Of a stretch of DNA of 64,000 nt, positions 50,011-58,629 are shown piece by piece. Both the position numbers and the translations under genes were made by a program. Source of the stretch: Acidobacteriota bacterium (GTDB taxonomy: Bacteria; Acidobacteriota; Blastocatellia; Pyrinomonadales; Pyrinomonadaceae); the NCBI GenBank assembly GCA_016713675.1, contig JADJOS010000004.1, forward strand, positions 654,904 to 718,903. Reading direction: 5' to 3'. Positions within the stretch are counted from its first letter, which is position 1; each line of letters opens with the position of its first letter. The notes below the pieces were generated by a model. That model saw nothing but the letters and a program-made list of their open reading frames with translations, was not told the origin of the DNA and made no database searches.

Positions 50011-51156
50011 ATGAACTTCGAATTATCTGACGAGCAACTACAGATCAAATACAGCATCCGCGAGTTCGCCGAGAGCGAGATCAAGCCGCACGTGATGGAA
50101 TGGGACGAAGCACAGCACTTCCCTATCGAACTTCGGCCGAAGCTCGCCGAACTTGGCCTGATGGGTATTCTGTTTCCTGAGGAATACGGCGGCGCGGGGA
50201 TGGGCTACGTCGAATACGCGACGATCATCGAAGAACTAGGCCGCGTCTGCGGCTCGGTCGGCCTGTCGGTCGCGGCCCACAATTCGCTTTGCTCAAATCA
50301 TCTGTATATGTTCGGCAGCGAAGAGCAGAAGCAGAAATATCTCGTCCCGCTCGTCACCGGCGAAAGCTTTGGTGCCTGGGGATTGACCGAATCGCAGGCC
50401 GGTTCTGATTCCGCAGGAACGCGAACCAACGCAGTTCGTTCCAATGGCGGCTGGAAGGTCAACGGGTCCAAGAACTTCATCACCCACGCCATCGCCTGCA
50501 ACACCCTCGTGGCTGTCGCCGTCACCGATAAAGAAAAAGGCAATCGCGGCATTTCGGCGTTTATCTTTGATAAATCGATGGAAGGTTTCCGCAGCGATAA
50601 GAAAGAAAATAAGCTCGGCATGCGGGCCTCTGAAACTGCGTCGGTCGTGTTCGAAGATTGCTACGTTCCCGACGAGAACCGCCTCGGTAACGAAGGCGAA
50701 GGCTTTCTGCAATGTATGCAGGTCCTCGACGGCGGCCGAATTTCGATCGCGGCTCTGTCGGTCGGCATCGCCCAGGGTGCATACGAAGCAGCCGTAAAGT
50801 ATGCCAAGGAACGCCAGCAGTTCGGCTCGCCGATCGCCAATTTCCAGGCCATCCAATTCAAACTCGCTGACATGGCAACGCAGATCGAATGTTCGCGCCT
50901 GTTGACCTTACAGGCCGCGGCAACAAAAGACGCCGGCAAGCCCGTAACGCAAAAGTCGGCGATGGCAAAGCTCTACGCATCCGAGACCGCCGTCCGCGTG
51001 TCCGAAGAAAGCATCCAGATCCACGGCGGCTACGGATATACTAAGGACTATCCGGCCGAAAAATACTGGCGCGATTCAAAACTCTGCACCATCGGCGAAG
51101 GCACATCCGAGATCCAACGTGTCGTGATCGCGAAGAATCTGCTCAAGGCAATGTAA
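50011..51156 (+). CDS. Acyl-CoA dehydrogenase
   Basis: 381 residues of the FAD-dependent acyl-CoA dehydrogenase family, which introduces an alpha-beta double bond in fatty- or branched-chain acyl-CoA. It has Leu-Thr-Glu-x-Gln-Ala-Gly-Ser-Asp (about 132-140), Phe-Ile-Thr-His-Ala, Gly-Met-Arg-Ala-Ser-Glu-Thr, the Arg-Gln-Gln-Phe-Gly block and C-terminal His-Gly-Gly-Tyr-Gly-Tyr with catalytic-type Glu near the Tyr-Trp-Arg-Asp-Ser-Lys motif. Chain-length specificity is not visible. It stands next to meaB and the methylmalonyl-CoA epimerase, consistent with branched-chain or odd-chain catabolism. Confidence 0.95.
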   Translation: MNFELSDEQLQIKYSIREFAESEIKPHVMEWDEAQHFPIELRPKLAELGLMGILFPEEYGGAGMGYVEYATIIEELGRVCGSVGLSVAAHNSLCSNHLYMFGSEEQKQKYLVPLVTGESFGAWGLTESQAGSDSAGTRTNAVRSNGGWKVNGSKNFITHAIACNTLVAVAVTDKEKGNRGISAFIFDKSMEGFRSDKKENKLGMRASETASVVFEDCYVPDENRLGNEGEGFLQCMQVLDGGRISIAALSVGIAQGAYEAAVKYAKERQQFGSPIANFQAIQFKLADMATQIECSRLLTLQAAATKDAGKPVTQKSAMAKLYASETAVRVSEESIQIHGGYGYTKDYPAEKYWRDSKLCTIGEGTSEIQRVVIAKNLLKAM

Positions 51157-51236
51157 AAATTCTGCGTTTCACACGTTGCATCTGTGCAATTATATGATAT
51201 TATCATCTTCCAAATTTGATTTTTAGGAGATAAATT

Positions 51237-51764
51237 ATGAGTACAAGTACAGCTACAAGTGCAGGCCGCCTCGCGTCGGCGTTTTTGGCAGAGTTGGATA
51301 ACGAAGCAAAGGTCACACGTCAGGTCCTCGAACGCGTTCCGGCTGAGAAATTCGACTGGAAACCGCACGAAAAATCAATGACTATGGGCCGCCTTGCCGT
51401 CCACGTCGCCGAAATGTTCGGTTGGACAAAAGAGACGCTTAAAAGCGACGTTCTCGATTTCTCAACAATGGACTTTACGCCGTTCGAGCCGAAATCGAGC
51501 GAAGAATTACTCGCATTTTTTGACGACCACATCGCAAAGGCCAAGATCATACTTGGCGAAACGTCGGACGAGACGTTTTTGACAGACTGGACGATGCGTA
51601 ACGGCGATCAGGTCTACATGACCATGCCCAAGGTCGCCGTGATGCGTTCATTCGTCATGAACCACATCATCCATCACCGCGGCCAGCTATCGGTCTATCT
51701 TCGCCTGAACGACATTCCGGTCCCGTCGATCTACGGGCCGTCGGCAGACGAAGGGCAGATGTAG
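51237..51764 (+). CDS. DinB-family protein
   Basis: 175 residues with a short Ser/Thr/Ala start then the DinB helices: Trp-Lys-Pro-His-Glu-Lys-Ser-Met (about 42), Leu-Ala-Val-His-Val-Ala-Glu-Met (about 53-60) and Asn-His-Ile-Ile-His-His-Arg-Gly-Gln-Leu (about 143-151), with three metal-binding His positions. An AGGAG Shine-Dalgarno lies upstream and a strong terminator downstream, so it is probably monocistronic. It differs from the DinB at 45.9 kb by sequence and length. Confidence 0.9.
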   Translation: MSTSTATSAGRLASAFLAELDNEAKVTRQVLERVPAEKFDWKPHEKSMTMGRLAVHVAEMFGWTKETLKSDVLDFSTMDFTPFEPKSSEELLAFFDDHIAKAKIILGETSDETFLTDWTMRNGDQVYMTMPKVAVMRSFVMNHIIHHRGQLSVYLRLNDIPVPSIYGPSADEGQM

Positions 51765-51813
51765 AATGCGTCGGCAGTTCGCACGTAAGTAAGTGCCCGT
51801 CGCAATTTAACTG

Positions 51814-51843
51814 AAGGCGAGTCAACCACGACTCGCCTTTTTT
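51814..51843 (+). terminator. Terminator after the DinB gene
   Basis: AAGGCGAGTC and GACTCGCCTT form a 10-bp stem around AACCAC, then a six-T run. It sits about 50 bases after the DinB stop and about 45 before meaB. Confidence 0.9.
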
Positions 51844-51888
51844 GCTTTTACAATAAAGAATGAGAAAATTGTAGTTTATTTCAAAGTA

Positions 51889-52824
51889 ATGCAGAATCCC
51901 GAGCTGATCGACAATATCTTAAAAGGCGACCCGCGAGCTATCGCCCGTGCAATAACACGTGTCGAAAGCGGTGCTGCAGGTGCCGCCGAATTGATGAAGG
52001 CCGTTTATCCGCACACCGGAAACGCGGTCGTCATCGGCATCACCGGTTCGCCCGGTGCCGGCAAATCGTCGCTTGTCGACAAGCTTGCTCTCTATTACAA
52101 GAACGCCGGCGACAAGGTCGGAATAATCTGCATCGACCCGTCAAGCCCGTTTTCCGGCGGTGCCATACTCGGCGACCGCATCAGGATGGCGACGCTCGGG
52201 ATGGAAGAGGGCGTGTTTATCCGTTCGATGGCAACGCGTGGAAATCTGGGTGGACTTTCGCGGGCAACGGTCGATGCCGTATCCATTCTAGATTCGGCGG
52301 GCTTTGATAAGATCCTCGTCGAGACGGTCGGCGTTGGCCAAGATGAGGTCGAGATCGTAAAGACGGCCGATGTGTCGGTTGTGGTCCTGGTCCCCGGAAT
52401 GGGCGACGACATACAAGCCATTAAGGCCGGGATCATGGAGATCGGCGATTGCTTCGTGATCAACAAAGCGGACCGCGAAGGCGTTATCCGCACTCAAAAG
52501 GAGCTCGAGGCTCTGCTAAGCCTCGCCCATCGCCCCGACATGTGGATGCCGCCGATCGTCCGGACCATCGCTACCGAAAGCAAAGGCATCGAAGATCTTG
52601 CAGCGGCGATCGAGGCATATCACAAATTTCAACGAGCAGGCGAGGGCAGCACGGTTCGCCGCCACGCGATCGCCAAATGGCGGCTGCTCGAACTATTACA
52701 AGAACGCCTTCTCTCCGATCTGATGAGTCGGAATGGCTCGAGCGATAAGCTCGACAAGCTCGCACTCGAGATCGCCGAAAAAAAGAACGATCCATATTCG
52801 GCAGTCGAGGAGTTGCTCAAATAG
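51889..52824 (+). CDS. meaB: Methylmalonyl-CoA mutase-associated GTPase MeaB
   Basis: 311 residues of the ArgK/MeaB G3E GTPase: Walker A Gly-Ser-Pro-Gly-Ala-Gly-Lys-Ser-Ser (about 53-61), Asp-Pro-Ser-Ser-Pro-Phe-Ser-Gly-Gly, Glu-Thr-Val-Gly-Val-Gly-Gln and Asn-Lys-Ala-Asp (G4). MeaB protects and reloads B12-dependent methylmalonyl-CoA mutase. The methylmalonyl-CoA epimerase gene starts 2 bases after its stop, so the pair forms an operon for propionyl-CoA metabolism; the mutase itself is not in the window. Confidence 0.95.
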   Translation: MQNPELIDNILKGDPRAIARAITRVESGAAGAAELMKAVYPHTGNAVVIGITGSPGAGKSSLVDKLALYYKNAGDKVGIICIDPSSPFSGGAILGDRIRMATLGMEEGVFIRSMATRGNLGGLSRATVDAVSILDSAGFDKILVETVGVGQDEVEIVKTADVSVVVLVPGMGDDIQAIKAGIMEIGDCFVINKADREGVIRTQKELEALLSLAHRPDMWMPPIVRTIATESKGIEDLAAAIEAYHKFQRAGEGSTVRRHAIAKWRLLELLQERLLSDLMSRNGSSDKLDKLALEIAEKKNDPYSAVEELLK

Positions 52825-52826
52825 AT

Positions 52827-53225
52827 ATGAAGATCAACCACTTGGGGATTGCAACAAAAGGTATCGACGAGGCTCTCAAATTCTGGGGCGACGCTCTCGG
52901 CCTCGAAAATGTTCACACCGAGATCGTCGAAGATCAAAAGGTCCGAGTCGCGATGCTGCCGATCGGCGAGAGCCGCGTTGAGTTGCTCGAACCGACCAGC
53001 GACGATTCCCCGATCTCCAAATTTCTCGAAAAACGCGGCGGCGGCATTCATCATATCGCCATCGAGGTTGATGACATCGAGGCATCGCTCGCTCAGCTGA
53101 GATCGCAGGGAATGCGCCTCATCGACGAGACTCCGCGGATCGGAGCAGAGGGATGTCTCGTGGCATTCGTACATCCCGCGGCATCTGGCGGCGTATTGCT
53201 CGAACTGGTTCAGAACATCAAATAA
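52827..53225 (+). CDS. mce: Methylmalonyl-CoA epimerase
   Basis: 132-residue vicinal-oxygen-chelate protein converting (S)- to (R)-methylmalonyl-CoA. Metal ligands are visible: His near residue 5 (Ile-Asn-His-Leu-Gly-Ile-Ala), His in Gly-Gly-Ile-His-His-Ile-Ala-Ile-Glu-Val and Glu in Leu-Leu-Glu-Leu-Val-Gln. Normal length and immediately after meaB (2-base gap). Confidence 0.95.
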   Translation: MKINHLGIATKGIDEALKFWGDALGLENVHTEIVEDQKVRVAMLPIGESRVELLEPTSDDSPISKFLEKRGGGIHHIAIEVDDIEASLAQLRSQGMRLIDETPRIGAEGCLVAFVHPAASGGVLLELVQNIK

Positions 53226-53312
53226 CCGATTTTGATTAGCCGAAATCGCAGGGTTTTGCTATTATTACCGTTTGACATTTATCAGATCTATCAGTAAGTG
53301 AGGACTCATCAA

Positions 53313-54836
53313 TTGAGCAATTTAACAAAAGGACTTATTTTAGTTATCGCCATCATCGCTATCGGTGCGGGCCTCGTCGTTTGGAAAAAGAAGGTTGGCG
53401 GACAGACGCACGAGTCGTTCAACTCGATCAGCCGCGAAGAGATCGAAATGCTGCTTGCAGACGTTGCGAAATCTAATCCGATGATCCTCAAAAGGCTCAA
53501 CGAAGAGCCCGAAATGAAGAAGCAGCAGATCGATAATCTCAAGCAGCTTCTTGCATTCGCCAGCCAGGCTCAGAAAGAAGGTATGGCGAGCATCGACCCG
53601 AATCGTCAGGAGATGCAGAATATCAAAGCCGAGATCACCGCCGTCAACTACGACCGTGAGATGAACAAGGACAAGGGCCCGATGCCGCCGTTTGGTTTTA
53701 TCACTGACGAAATGGTCACCGAATATTGGGGTCAGGACAGTCAACCGGCTCCGGGTAAAGGTTTTTGGGCTTCTACGATGGACAAGATCGGTCTAGGCGA
53801 AGCTGCCGAGACACGTTCGCATGAGACCGAATTTCAGGATTTCCTCGATGCCAAGATCAAGCTCTTGAAAGCGAGCAGCCCTGAGATGAAAGACCGCGAG
53901 ATCTCGGACGAAGAGAAAACACAGGCCAAGGACGTATTTGCCAAGATCCGGATCTATCGCAAAGAGTACGAAACAAAGGCCGCCGCCGGTGAATTGCCTA
54001 AGGAATTCGTCGCAAAGGTTAACCTGCAGGTCAAACTCCAGCAGGCTCAGTTTCTGGCACGCGTATATTCCGAGACGATTGCCGACAAGATGAAGGTAAC
54101 GGATGAGGATATCGCAAAATATATCTCCGAGCATCCCGAACTCGACCCGAAAGAAAAGCGTGCTAAGGCTCAACAGATCCTTGAACGCGCCAAGGCCGGC
54201 GAAGATTTTGCCGCGTTGGCAAATGAGTTTACCGAAGATCCGGGCAACAAAGGACCGGACGGTGTCGGTCAAGGCGGCATCTACAAAGATGTGCCCAAGG
54301 GCCGCATGGTCGCTCCGTTCGAAACGGCAGCTCTCGCACTTGAGCCCGGACAGGTCAGCCCGGAACTCGTCGAGACCGATTTTGGTTTTCACATCATCAA
54401 GCTCGAGCGAAAACTCGGCCCGAGCCCAAATAAAGAAGCTAAACCAGCCGGCGGCGAAACTGGGGCGGCAAGCGAAACATACGACGCTCGCCACATCCTG
54501 ATCTCGACCAATTATAAGGACTCCGACAAACCGCAGGCTCGCGAAATGCCTGTCAAAGAATACGTCCGAGCCAAACTGGAAGAAGAAAAGGAAAAGAAAA
54601 TGCTCGACGAGATCGTTGCGTCAAATAATATTCAGGTTCCTAGCGACTTCACCGTTCCTGCGGTAACTGAAGACCAGTTAAAACAGATGCAGCAGCGTCA
54701 ACAGATGCAGGGAATGCCTCCGGGAGGCCCGGGTGGTCCCGGCGGACCGGGAGGTCCGGGCGGACCTGATGGCCCCGAATCAGGCAAACCGGCAAAGCCC
54801 GAAGCCAAGAAACCCGAACCGAAGAAGACGAAATAG
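53313..54836 (+). CDS. Membrane-anchored parvulin-type peptidyl-prolyl isomerase
   Basis: 507 residues (from TTG 53313). An N-terminal membrane helix (about 8-25) is followed by a helical SurA/PrsA-like domain, a rotamase domain (about 270-375: Ala-Gly-Glu-Asp-Phe-Ala-Ala-Leu-Ala, Gly-Gly-Ile, Phe-Gly-Phe-His-Ile-Ile-Lys) and a tail with Gly-Pro-Gly-Gly-Pro repeats (about 475-490) and a Lys/Pro-rich end. It should help fold exported proteins. TTG 53313 is preferred over GTG 53298 because GTGAGG then acts as a Shine-Dalgarno 9 bases upstream. A repeat element follows the stop. Confidence 0.85.
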   Translation: MSNLTKGLILVIAIIAIGAGLVVWKKKVGGQTHESFNSISREEIEMLLADVAKSNPMILKRLNEEPEMKKQQIDNLKQLLAFASQAQKEGMASIDPNRQEMQNIKAEITAVNYDREMNKDKGPMPPFGFITDEMVTEYWGQDSQPAPGKGFWASTMDKIGLGEAAETRSHETEFQDFLDAKIKLLKASSPEMKDREISDEEKTQAKDVFAKIRIYRKEYETKAAAGELPKEFVAKVNLQVKLQQAQFLARVYSETIADKMKVTDEDIAKYISEHPELDPKEKRAKAQQILERAKAGEDFAALANEFTEDPGNKGPDGVGQGGIYKDVPKGRMVAPFETAALALEPGQVSPELVETDFGFHIIKLERKLGPSPNKEAKPAGGETGAASETYDARHILISTNYKDSDKPQAREMPVKEYVRAKLEEEKEKKMLDEIVASNNIQVPSDFTVPAVTEDQLKQMQQRQQMQGMPPGGPGGPGGPGGPGGPDGPESGKPAKPEAKKPEPKKTK

Positions 54837-54859
54837 TCGGTTCAAATCACCAGAATGGT

Positions 54860-54928
54860 ATTTAACAGGATGGACGCGGACAGCAGGATCGATCGAACAA
54901 AAATCCTGCTTCTCCATGTCCATCTTGT
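54860..54928. repeat. TTAACAGGAT inverted repeat, second copy
   Basis: TTTAACAGGATGGACGCGGA with CAGCAGGATCGATC faces AATCCTGCTTCTCCATGTCC with ATCTTGTT. It resembles the element at 47163-47232 in unit sequence and in lying between same-strand genes. Confidence 0.65.
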
Positions 54929-54943
54929 TTTGATTTGTAGATC

Positions 54944-55789
54944 ATGGAAAAAGTAAACATCGGAATTATCGGCGGCAGCGGGCTTTACCAGATGCCGGAA
55001 CTTGAGAATGTACGTGAAGTGCCTGTCCCAACGCCTTTTGGCGATCCTTCGGACGCGTTTATCGTCGGCGAACTCGACGGCGTGACCGTTGCGTTTCTGC
55101 CGCGTCACGCACGCGGGCACAAATTCACACCCAGCGAACTTCCTTATCGGGCAAACATCTACGCGATGAAGCTGCTTGGAGTCGAATACATCCTGTCGGT
55201 CTCGGCCGTCGGCAGTTTGCAGGAACAGTATGCTCCGACTGACTTTGTGATTCCCGACCAGTTCTTCGACCGCACCCGTGACCGTGCGAAAGAATCCACA
55301 TTCTTTGGCGAAGGCATCGTCGGCCACGTGACGTTCGCCCATCCGGTTTGCAATGAGCTTGGCGACATCCTCGAAGCGGCTTGCAAAAACAACAACGTCG
55401 TCACGCATCGCGGCGGCACTTACATCTGTATGGAAGGCCCCGCGTTCTCGACCAAGGCCGAGTCCAACGTCTATCGCCAGTGGGGCATGGACGTCATCGG
55501 CATGACCAACCTGCAGGAAGCCAAGCTCGCCCGCGAAGCAGAGATCGCCTACGCGACGCTCGCCCTCGTCACCGATTACGATTGCTGGTACGAAGGCCAC
55601 GACGACGTCACCGTCGATATGGTCATCGAATACCTTAACAAAAACGTCCGCAACGCCCAGCTCGTCCTAAAAGACGCCGTCAAAGCCGTCGCGGCCAAAA
55701 CGACGCCAAACCAATACGCCAACGCTACCAAGAACGCGATCTTCACCGCCCCGTCAAACTGGCCGGAAGCAGACGGCGAGGAAGCTTGA
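54944..55789 (+). CDS. mtnP: S-methyl-5'-thioadenosine phosphorylase
   Basis: 281 residues of the PNP/MTAP family: Ile-Gly-Ile-Ile-Gly-Gly-Ser-Gly-Leu (about 5-13), Leu-Pro-Arg-His-Ala-Arg-Gly-His, Met-Glu-Gly-Pro-Ala-Phe-Ser-Thr and Gly-Met-Thr-Asn-Leu-Gln-Glu-Ala-Lys-Leu-Ala-Arg-Glu. It cleaves methylthioadenosine to adenine and methylthioribose-1-phosphate, recycling the polyamine and ethylene-type by-product. Length and motifs are typical. It ends just before the palindrome at 55817. Confidence 0.95.
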   Translation: MEKVNIGIIGGSGLYQMPELENVREVPVPTPFGDPSDAFIVGELDGVTVAFLPRHARGHKFTPSELPYRANIYAMKLLGVEYILSVSAVGSLQEQYAPTDFVIPDQFFDRTRDRAKESTFFGEGIVGHVTFAHPVCNELGDILEAACKNNNVVTHRGGTYICMEGPAFSTKAESNVYRQWGMDVIGMTNLQEAKLAREAEIAYATLALVTDYDCWYEGHDDVTVDMVIEYLNKNVRNAQLVLKDAVKAVAAKTTPNQYANATKNAIFTAPSNWPEADGEEA

Positions 55790-55816
55790 CGCGATCATTG
55801 GAAAGTACAAGTAATG

Positions 55817-55889
55817 GCACAAGCCCGCACGTAGTAAGGGCGTAACATCCAACTTGAGTGAAACGCCCTTACTACGTGCGGGCTTGTGC
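55817..55889. repeat. Perfect 27-bp palindromic REP-like element
   Basis: Arms 55817-55843 (starting GCACAAGCCCGCACGTAGTA) and 55863-55889 are perfect reverse complements over 27 bases with a 19-base loop. Single-arm copies occur at 22612-22638 and 27499-27525. The stable stem after mtnP could end transcription or block mRNA decay. Confidence 0.9.
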
Positions 55890-55935
55890 ACTCGCCGGAA
55901 AACTTTCCGATGCCAAACAGCATCTGTATTAAGTT

Positions 55936-56385
55936 ATGAAAAGAAAGTTCCTTGCAATAATCTTTACAGTCTTGTCCATCGGAATTATTTCGGCACATGC
56001 CCAGCGCAATGTTACGCCGGCGATCGACCGTGATCCTTTGATGGAGCAGGACGCGAAGCACAATCTCGACGTCGCGAAGCAGTATTTCCTGCTCAAAAAG
56101 GCGTACAAGGGCGTGCTTGAGCGGTTCGAAGAGACCTACGCCGCGTACCCGACGTTTTCCAAGATGGACGAGTTCCTCTACTACGCCGGCATGAGCAGCT
56201 ATTACCTGTCCGAGAACAAAGGCAAGCAAAAGATCGACCTCAAACGCGAAAAAGACCCCGCCAGATACGAGCCCGCGAAACTAAAGGACGACGCGATCGG
56301 CTATCTCTCGACGATCATCGAGAAATACCCCGAGAGCAAGTTCAAGAATGACGCGGAGAAAACGCTCACGGTTCTCAAGAAATAA
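55936..56385 (+). CDS. BamD/YfiO-like TPR protein
   Basis: 149 residues with a signal peptide ending Ala-His-Ala-Gln. The mature part has a Leu-Asp-Val-Ala-Lys-Gln-Tyr-Phe-Leu helix, Phe-Glu-Glu-Thr-Tyr-Ala-Ala-Tyr-Pro, Leu-Tyr-Tyr-Ala-Gly-Met-Ser-Ser-Tyr-Tyr-Leu and Ile-Ile-Glu-Lys-Tyr-Pro-Glu-Ser, TPR motifs in the style of the outer-membrane assembly factor BamD. It has no lipobox cysteine and is short for BamD, so it is a BamD-like periplasmic TPR protein rather than BamD itself. Confidence 0.75.
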   Translation: MKRKFLAIIFTVLSIGIISAHAQRNVTPAIDRDPLMEQDAKHNLDVAKQYFLLKKAYKGVLERFEETYAAYPTFSKMDEFLYYAGMSSYYLSENKGKQKIDLKREKDPARYEPAKLKDDAIGYLSTIIEKYPESKFKNDAEKTLTVLKK

Positions 56386-56388
56386 GTT

Positions 56389-56507
56389 GCCACTAGCTTT
56401 AGCTAGTGGTCAGCATGTAAACTAGATCGGGCTTTAGCCCAAAAAAGATTCGGCTAAAGCCGGGTCTTTTTAGTTTCCGTATCCACTAGCTGAAGCTAGT
56501 GGCAACT
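56389..56507. repeat. GCCACTAGCT palindromic element
   Basis: TTGCCACTAGCTTTAGCTAG plus TGG at the left and CCACTAGCTGAAGCTAGTGG plus CAA at the right flank an inner GGGCTTTAGCCC and GGCTAAAGCC. A diverged copy occupies 60959-61113. These elements lie between same-strand genes. Confidence 0.85.
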
Positions 56508-56515
56508 CATAAGAC

Positions 56516-56908
56516 ATGAACCTCAACCAAGTCACGATCTACAGCAAACAGCCTGTTGAGACGGTCGAGTTCTTTGAGAAGCTCGGCCTCAGACGCATCG
56601 TCGATTCCCTGCCGCGATATGCCCGGCTCGAATGCCCTGACGGCGAATCGACGCTGTCGGTGCACATCGACGACGCAGCCGCGACGACCACCAACATCGT
56701 CCTCTACTTCGAATGCGAAAACCTCGACGCCGAGGTCGAACGCCTCAAATCCCTCGGCCTCGAATTCACCCAAGCCCCAACCGACGAACCCTGGCTCTGG
56801 CGCGAGGCCTATCTTCTCGACCCAAACGGCAACAAGATCTGCCTCTTCACAGCCGGTGACAACCGCAAAAACCCGCCGTGGCGGATAAATGCAGAAGCCC
56901 ACAGGTAA
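56516..56908 (+). CDS. VOC/glyoxalase-fold protein
   Basis: 130 residues of the vicinal-oxygen-chelate superfamily: Asn-Leu-Asn-Gln-Val-Thr-Ile-Tyr start, Val-Glu-Phe-Phe-Glu-Lys-Leu-Gly-Leu, Leu-Ser-Val-His-Ile-Asp, Ile-Val-Leu-Tyr-Phe-Glu-Cys-Glu-Asn-Leu-Asp and a C-terminal Leu-Leu-Asp-Pro-Asn-Gly-Asn-Lys-Ile. Likely metal ligands are the His and Glu residues on the beta strands. The reaction is not assignable. It precedes the hairpin array. Confidence 0.85.
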   Translation: MNLNQVTIYSKQPVETVEFFEKLGLRRIVDSLPRYARLECPDGESTLSVHIDDAAATTTNIVLYFECENLDAEVERLKSLGLEFTQAPTDEPWLWREAYLLDPNGNKICLFTAGDNRKNPPWRINAEAHR

Positions 56909-57029
56909 TTCAGGGCGTTCGACTAATTTTATACCGCAATTCGTACGCTTAAGATCGTTTTCCGTAAGCTTTCAAGCGTATTTCGAGGCCTTGCAACGTA
57001 TTGTGAAAGCTCAAAATACACCCTGTTCC

Positions 57030-57620
57030 TTAAATATTGCCGTTCGCTTTAGCGAACGGTTGTGGCACCACAACAAAAAATGGGCTTGAGCCCAATTCTC
57101 TATGGTTAACCGCCCACAAGTCGCATAAAGCCCGCAAATACTGGCTCTTGATGAAAGGTAGGCGGCTCTAGCCGTCTTTCCGCGTTTCGCGGCACATAGC
57201 CACGCTCCTTTAGGGCGTGGGAAAGGTTCGCTCAACGATCCTCAGCCCGTTTCAACGGGCTTAAATCCAACTGGCTTAAGCCGCAGAAGGTAAGGACGTT
57301 AAAACGCCCTAAGAAAAATCCCTCGCAACTTAACCACGCCCTAAAGGAGCGTGGCTATATGCCCTTCGGGAAAGCCGCGTAAAACGCGGCTGACAAATCT
57401 TCGGGCTTTGCCCGCTGATGAGCGGCGGTTGCGGGCCTACCGCAACACTGGCACGTTTTTTGTGCCAGAAACGGCTCTGCCTTTCCGTCCGGCCAAACTA
57501 AAAAGACCAAGGAGGCTCGGCCTCCAAACGCCGCGAATCTCGGAGGCACAGCCTCCGGGAGTTTGGTGAGATGCAATACGGAAGGGCACAGCCACTTCCG
57601 CTTATCAAACGGCACAGCCG
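57030..57620. repeat. Array of at least twelve short hairpins
   Basis: The 800-base gap 56909-57708 contains no gene but a run of short perfect or near-perfect palindromes: CCGTTCGCT..AGCGAACGG (57040-57059), GTTGTGG..CCACAAC, TGGGCTTGAGCCCA, CCGCG..CGCGG, GCCACGCTCCTTTAGGGCGTGG, AGCCCGTTTCAACGGGCT, GGCTTAAGCC, CCACGCCCTAAAGGAGCGTGG (57339-57357, the inverse of the earlier one), AGCCGCGTAAAACGCGGCT, CGGGCTTTGCCCG, GGCACGTTTTTTGTGCC, GGAGGCTCGGCCTCC and CGGAGGCACAGCCTCCG. Each is a few bases from the next. Confidence 0.85.
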
Positions 57621-57708
57621 TAAGAATGCACGAGCAAGTTCGTTTACGTGAAAGAGGATTTCTCGAATATAATCTTGATAGTATTTGCCTTAGCTACTGC
57701 TTTGTAAA

Positions 57709-58629
57709 ATGTTAATAATTGTTCCGAGCATATTCGAAAATATTTGTTATCTCTTCGCAGATGAATCTAGCGCTCTAACCGGTGAAAAGTTCGGAGGGAC
57801 TGGTTTCCTAGTTCATCGGCGTTCTGAATCGGGTCGAAGGTTTGTATATGCAGGTACCAACAAACACGTAATTGATGAAGGTTTTACAACGATTCGAGTT
57901 AACCGAACCGATGGCGGCGATCCAGACATCATCTCTCCTTCCAAACTCGATTGGATTCCGCATAAAGATGGAGCGGATGTTTTCTGGGCGTACGTCGATG
58001 AGCCTGAAAAATATTGTTTCGAGGGAATCAACGTAAGTCATTTCTTGCGCAAGGATGATCTAAAACCGACACATACGATTGAGCCATCTGCGGTCAACGT
58101 CGGTGGCGATGTTTACATGGTCGGGCGTTTTTCCGGAAGCCCAGGAAAACTTACGAATAGACCGGTTGTCCGGTCGGGAATTGTTAGCCAATTTCCGGAC
58201 CCGTTGGAACCAATATCATACAGCTCAACCATTGATCCGCAGGAGGCTTTTCTTGTTGAGATGCACTCAATTGAAGGTTTTAGCGGCTCGCCCGTATTTC
58301 ACACACAAGTCGGATTGACGTCATTTCTCTCCGTTAGCACCGTACTCGAGAGGTTTTATAATATCCCTGTCCCAGAATTGGAATTCGACCCGTCAGACAA
58401 CCCAATTAGACTGATCGGGATTGACGCAGGAGGTTGTCGTCCGTGGCAAGCAACTCAAGTTCGAGACAATGGAGTTCCTTACCCATGCCAGTACGAGGTT
58501 CAATCCCATTCTGGGTTCGCGATTGTTATCCCGTGCTGGAAGATCGAAGAATTATTACTTCAAGATACGCTTGCTCAATGGATCCAGGAAGCCAACGATA
58601 AACCCGCTATTGAACAAGATGCTAAATAG
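57709..58629 (+). CDS. Trypsin-like serine protease-fold protein
   Basis: 306 residues with a chymotrypsin-like order: Gly-Gly-Thr-Gly-Phe-Leu-Val, Thr-Asn-Lys-His-Val-Ile (His), Asp-Val-Phe-Trp-Ala-Tyr-Val-Asp (Asp) and Glu-Gly-Phe-Ser-Gly-Ser-Pro-Val-Phe (Ser). No signal peptide or membrane segment, so it is cytosolic, unlike most secreted proteases. Such intracellular proteases occur in defence and signalling loci. Its DNA is more AT-rich than that of its neighbours and it follows the hairpin array, so it may be imported. Its end overlaps the next (minus-strand) gene by 8 bases. Confidence 0.7.
   Translation: MLIIVPSIFENICYLFADESSALTGEKFGGTGFLVHRRSESGRRFVYAGTNKHVIDEGFTTIRVNRTDGGDPDIISPSKLDWIPHKDGADVFWAYVDEPEKYCFEGINVSHFLRKDDLKPTHTIEPSAVNVGGDVYMVGRFSGSPGKLTNRPVVRSGIVSQFPDPLEPISYSSTIDPQEAFLVEMHSIEGFSGSPVFHTQVGLTSFLSVSTVLERFYNIPVPELEFDPSDNPIRLIGIDAGGCRPWQATQVRDNGVPYPCQYEVQSHSGFAIVIPCWKIEELLLQDTLAQWIQEANDKPAIEQDAK

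Noticed and set aside
57030..57620. CRISPR array
   Set aside because: The palindromes differ from one another, spacing is irregular and there is no constant repeat of 25-40 bases; no cas genes are present.
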